From a virus, in IMG/VR virus record IMGVR_UViG_3300025030_000071, positions 22,749 through 86,748 of that record: a DNA stretch of 64,000 nt; one strand, given 5' to 3'. Position 1 is the stretch's first letter, and each line of letters begins with the position of its first letter. The notes beneath the pieces are model-generated. The model did not search any database. It was not told the DNA's origin and saw only the letters and a program-made list of their open reading frames with translations. Shown here in pieces: positions 61,594 to 64,000 of this stretch. The position numbers and the translations under genes are program-made.

Positions 61594-61897
61594 TATTCCA
61601 CACCGATATTGGCCTATTAATTGATGTAGGAGGAATTCTCCAAACTACTGGCCCATCCTTATAGGCACAGATACAAATCTCACAATCAAGAATACCTAAA
61701 TCTTTATACATATCTAACAAAGCAATCATGTCTCCCGAAATACCGAAGACTTCTTTTACACCCTTTAACCATTTGGCATCATCAGAATTCTCATAACGAT
61801 AATACCAAACAAAGTCTTTAATATGTTCTAAATCACTTTCGTTCCAGATGCTACCCTTAACACCTGGAAAAATTCTATATGATTCACCTTTTTTCAT
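61568..61897 (-). CDS. Small unknown protein
   Basis: A 109 aa protein with Trp- and Tyr-rich sequence (KDFVWYYRYENSDDAKWLKGVKEVFG) and a Cys pair (CEICICAY). The start ATG overlaps the end of the Cas4-like gene (ATGA). Its last 26 nt overlap exon 1 of the split nuclease gene. No family recognised. Confidence 0.55.
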   Translation of the reverse strand: MKKGESYRIFPGVKGSIWNESDLEHIKDFVWYYRYENSDDAKWLKGVKEVFGISGDMIALLDMYKDLGILDCEICICAYKDGPVVWRIPPTSINRPISVWNNVKVIGAS

Positions 61898-62586
61898 CTA
61901 ACATTAACCGCCTCACATACCGAAACCAAAGGGCATGTAATACAAGAACTCGTATTAGGATATGTAGTTTTAATCTGCATAGATTGCATAACAGAAGCAA
62001 AATCTAATAAAGCAGATTCAAAATATCGGTTGGTAGGCTTCATCTCTAACGCAGACAGCAAACGAATAGGGCCAACTGCAAGAACATAGATCTTGTTTAC
62101 AGGTAAATCCTCATTTAAAACAACACTCGTATAACGAACAGAAGGCTCAACAAACAAAAGATTTTCATTAAGAGTACTATTCAAAATAAAAACCAGATCT
62201 ACTTTACCAGCAGTTTGTATAACAACTGGAATTTCAGAAACAAGTTGATGACCGTAAACTAAAGAAGAAGACATGCTATAATTTACGGCTAAAACTTCTC
62301 CATTTACATCAGTATACCAGTCATACAATTTGGTTAAAAGTAATATTGATTGGTTAAATTCTTTCTGAGTGAATTCAACAACAGAAGCTTCGCATAAAGA
62401 CTTCCATTTCTTCTCAAATCTAGCCCAAGAAAACTTTCCTCCAGATTCCATATCATGCCTAAAAGCAAACTCAACTATTTGCCTAACAAGAAGTGCATAA
62501 TCCGTTAAAGGTGCCACATGGCCACCTTGTTCATAGAATTTAGGACAAAAAGAAAAACCCACTAACTCATTTATAGATGCTTTCAT
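61894..62586 (-). CDS. Cas4/RecB-like Fe-S protein lacking the ExK motif
   Basis: A 230 aa protein. An N-terminal Cys (C14 in FSFCPKFYEQ) and a C-terminal trio (C215, C218, C224 in SSCITCPLVSVCEAV) form the 4Fe-4S pattern of Cas4-type proteins. D130 in AGKVDLVF fits the acidic residue of the PD-(D/E)XK core, but the position of E-x-K reads VEPS (E147-P-S) and lacks the lysine. The fold is probably kept and nuclease activity lost. It overlaps neighbours by ATGA at both ends. Confidence 0.65.
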   Translation of the reverse strand: MKASINELVGFSFCPKFYEQGGHVAPLTDYALLVRQIVEFAFRHDMESGGKFSWARFEKKWKSLCEASVVEFTQKEFNQSILLLTKLYDWYTDVNGEVLAVNYSMSSSLVYGHQLVSEIPVVIQTAGKVDLVFILNSTLNENLLFVEPSVRYTSVVLNEDLPVNKIYVLAVGPIRLLSALEMKPTNRYFESALLDFASVMQSMQIKTTYPNTSSCITCPLVSVCEAVNVR

Positions 62587-63122
62587 GTTGCTTTAATATT
62601 CACCACCGTAAAAGAAATACAATCTTTGTTCTCTTCTATCATCTGTTTTAGTTTTCTTTGATCATCATTAAGTCTGGCATTCTTACCAGTCTTAACATCC
62701 ATAAATTCAATACAACCAAGGCTATTTTCATCTGGAAACTTAATAGCTAAGAAATCTACTATGTCATTAATAGGAATCAATCTATCGTAATCTGACTTAA
62801 GCTTTAAAAAACCAATAAGTTCACCCATCTTACCGCTAGTTGTATTCACCGAACCTTGGATAACATTAAGAGTTTTGGTTGGAACATCTTTTAACTGGCT
62901 TTGGAGATTGCTTAATTGTCTGTCTTGAGTACCCAAAAAGTTTTGCATCTCTCTTAAAGAATCCCTCATGCCACCACTAACATCAGAAACCTTTTGTCTT
63001 AAAGAAGAATTGGCATCCTTTTCGGAGTTTAGTTGTTTTACAAGTTCAGCCAACGTCTTACCCTGGCGCCATAAAACAAAACTAGAACATACTATGCACA
63101 CAATAATAACCAACCAAGTCAC
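62583..63122 (-). CDS. Membrane-anchored coiled-coil protein with Holliday-resolvase-like endonuclease domain
   Basis: A 179 aa protein. Residues about 2-17 form a membrane segment (TWLVIIVCIVCSSFVLW). Residues about 22-110 are coiled coil. The C-terminal domain with GCIEFMDVKTGKNARLNDDQRKL (E139, D142, K144) resembles the endonuclease group distantly related to archaeal Holliday junction resolvases (COG4741 type), with a PD-(D/E)XK core. GTG start with AAGGAG upstream. Possibly a membrane-tethered nuclease acting at the host surface or on entering DNA. Confidence 0.65.
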   Translation of the reverse strand: MTWLVIIVCIVCSSFVLWRQGKTLAELVKQLNSEKDANSSLRQKVSDVSGGMRDSLREMQNFLGTQDRQLSNLQSQLKDVPTKTLNVIQGSVNTTSGKMGELIGFLKLKSDYDRLIPINDIVDFLAIKFPDENSLGCIEFMDVKTGKNARLNDDQRKLKQMIEENKDCISFTVVNIKAT

Positions 63123-63133
63123 TATCCACTCCT

Positions 63134-63466
63134 TTATACCTTTCTTCTTCTTGGTATTATGTATTCCATTTCGATCAGTACTTCGCCAAACTCTTTATGT
63201 TCTTCACAAAAAGCACATTCTAACTTAGACCAATTAACAAAAGTTAAATCTGAAATAACGGCCATAGGACAATGGCCTTTTTCACAACTGATAGAAAATA
63301 AAGGTTCTAACTTCCCTTCAGCAACAAGACTATCAAAAGCCAAATCAGCTTCTTCACTTTCTAAATCAAAAACTAAAGTAATCAGTTTAGAATTAAACCT
63401 TTCTACACCATGTTTCTTAAACTGGTAATCAATATAGCTTTCAATTAGAAAATATTCATAGTTCAT
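63134..63466 (-). CDS. Small zinc-binding protein, unknown role
   Basis: A 110 aa protein with two Cys pairs: CEKGHC and CAFCEEH, likely ligands for one zinc ion. The N-terminal half is helical and acidic (YIDYQFKKHG...LESEEADLAFDSLVAEGKL), resembling a winged-helix-like part. It ends in a basic tail PRRRKV. Possibly a small transcription-related or zinc-ribbon protein. No family recognised. Confidence 0.55.
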   Translation of the reverse strand: MNYEYFLIESYIDYQFKKHGVERFNSKLITLVFDLESEEADLAFDSLVAEGKLEPLFSISCEKGHCPMAVISDLTFVNWSKLECAFCEEHKEFGEVLIEMEYIIPRRRKV

Positions 63467-63469
63467 TTT

Positions 63470-63685
63470 TTAAATCGAAATACCCCTCATGTTGATCTTG
63501 AAGGTTGCACTCTTACCTCCCCAAATTCTCTTCCAGTTATTTGCACCACATTCACAATAAAAATCATCAGGGGTTTCACCTGCCGACAAACCACACAACT
63601 CTCCAACCCTAATATTGTTAGAAGCATTAAGTCTCATGGTGGTTTCTTTATCGCAAACCATACATCTAAAATCATAAACAATCAT
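63470..63685 (-). CDS. FmdB-like zinc-ribbon protein
   Basis: A 71 aa protein opening with YDFRCMVCDKETTMRL, close to the FmdB zinc-ribbon opening (Y-x-Y-x-C-xx-C). Further cysteines (C in GELCGL, and CECG) complete a possible ribbon. FmdB-type proteins are of uncertain function, often linked to regulation. The start overlaps the previous stop (ATGA at 63682-63685). Confidence 0.6.
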   Translation of the reverse strand: MIVYDFRCMVCDKETTMRLNASNNIRVGELCGLSAGETPDDFYCECGANNWKRIWGGKSATFKINMRGISI

Positions 63686-63795
63686 TTCTTTTTCTGTCTC
63701 TTCTTAGGTTTATTATCTTGCTCTTTCACTTCTTTAAGAATGCTAATACTAGCATCAATAAAAGCACCCTTAATCAACTTAACCAATTCATTCAT
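63682..63795 (-). CDS. Small 37 aa protein, translationally coupled
   Basis: A 37 aa protein MNELVKLIKG... ending in a basic KPKKRQKKK tail. AGGG lies 7 nt before its ATG. Its TGA overlaps the ATG of the next gene (ATGA), and its start overlaps the end of the partial gene upstream. The tight couplings make it likely to be expressed. Function unknown; a helix plus basic tail could bind nucleic acid. Confidence 0.55.
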   Translation of the reverse strand: MNELVKLIKGAFIDASISILKEVKEQDNKPKKRQKKK

Positions 63796-64000
63796 ACTTG
63801 GACCCTATGGTAAAAGGGATACTCTTATCCTTTCCCAAATAACTATAAGCGAATCTACAATTGAACAAGAAAGTAGTTAACATACCCACCTTAATATCAT
63901 GTTCAATGATACAAACATCAATAGGGCTTTCAACAACTAAATCTTCTTTCAAAACTATTAGATTAGGTAAATCAGAATCCTTTCTAGGATCCCAAATTAT
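63788..64000 (-). CDS. Partial gene at the right edge
   Basis: The 3' 70 codons of a leftward gene whose 5' end lies beyond the window. It reads IIWDPRKDSDLPNLIVLKED and later LFNCRFAYSYLGKDKSIPF, ending at TGA (63788-63790). No family recognised. It overlaps the 37 aa ORF by 8 nt. Confidence 0.6.
   Translation of the reverse strand: MIWDPRKDSDLPNLIVLKEDLVVESPIDVCIIEHDIKVGMLTTFLFNCRFAYSYLGKDKSIPFTIGSKYE

Noticed and set aside
1-64000. tRNA genes, CRISPR arrays, insertion sequences and attachment sites
   Set aside because: I saw no cloverleaf with conserved T-loop, no regularly spaced repeats, no transposase and no integrase. Absence is by eye only.

Overview
This window is part of the genome of a large, probably lytic, tailed phage with a contractile tail (a myovirus of Caudoviricetes). 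The grounds are a tail sheath, tail-tube-type proteins, tail-assembly chaperones, a gp25-like protein and a J-like baseplate protein in canonical order, tightly packed genes with many ATGA/TAATG overlaps, and no cellular housekeeping genes. The host cannot be named from this sequence. DNA composition is moderately AT-rich and codon use looks even across the window.

Layout. Positions 1-56191 are one rightward virion block. 46-8537 holds fibre, decoration and beta-sandwich virion proteins (tail-fibre domain, LamG-like lectin domain, Ig-like and IPT/TIG-like domains) separated by three strong hairpin terminators. 8534-10876 holds probable neck and tail-completion proteins. 10889-15894 holds the sheath (945 aa) and three related tube-type proteins. 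15922-17922 holds two related tail-assembly chaperones with, between them, small coupled ORFs including one that looks like a release-factor (RF-1) domain. 17923-27449 is the tape-measure locus, occupied by a 1267 aa protein with hydrophobic segments and a 1907 aa protein that carries motifs resembling the catalytic core of a multisubunit-type RNA polymerase beta' subunit. 27449-35686 holds the hub (with an embedded M23 peptidoglycan endopeptidase), spike and wedge proteins. 35687-55246 holds a long series of very large baseplate, fibre and adhesin-like proteins, three of them related to each other. 55260-56191 holds three small genes, one with two membrane segments.

Positions 56184-64000 are a leftward block of DNA-metabolism and regulatory genes meeting the virion block tail to tail. 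From distal to proximal they are: a protein of unknown role, a Cas4/RecB-like Fe-S nuclease, an AAA+ ATPase, a sigma-70-like factor, a RusA-type Holliday junction resolvase, a Vsr/DUF559-like nuclease gene split by a group I intron that encodes its own zinc-ribbon nuclease, a small unknown protein, a Cas4-like Fe-S protein with a damaged active site, a membrane-anchored endonuclease-like protein, small zinc-binding proteins and a partial gene at the edge.

The two strongest finds are (1) the putative virion RNA-polymerase-like protein at the tape-measure locus (DFDDD motif at residues 1484-1488, with an upstream RDP motif and a GK...R segment in the order expected of beta'), and (2) the group I intron at 60380-61454. 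The intron's exon-intron structure, P7/P8/P9 helices and restored reading frame can be read directly from the sequence. It interrupts the catalytic motif of the nuclease it sits in. The sigma-like factor on the opposite strand and a polymerase-like virion protein together suggest the phage takes control of transcription in its own way, but that link is inference.
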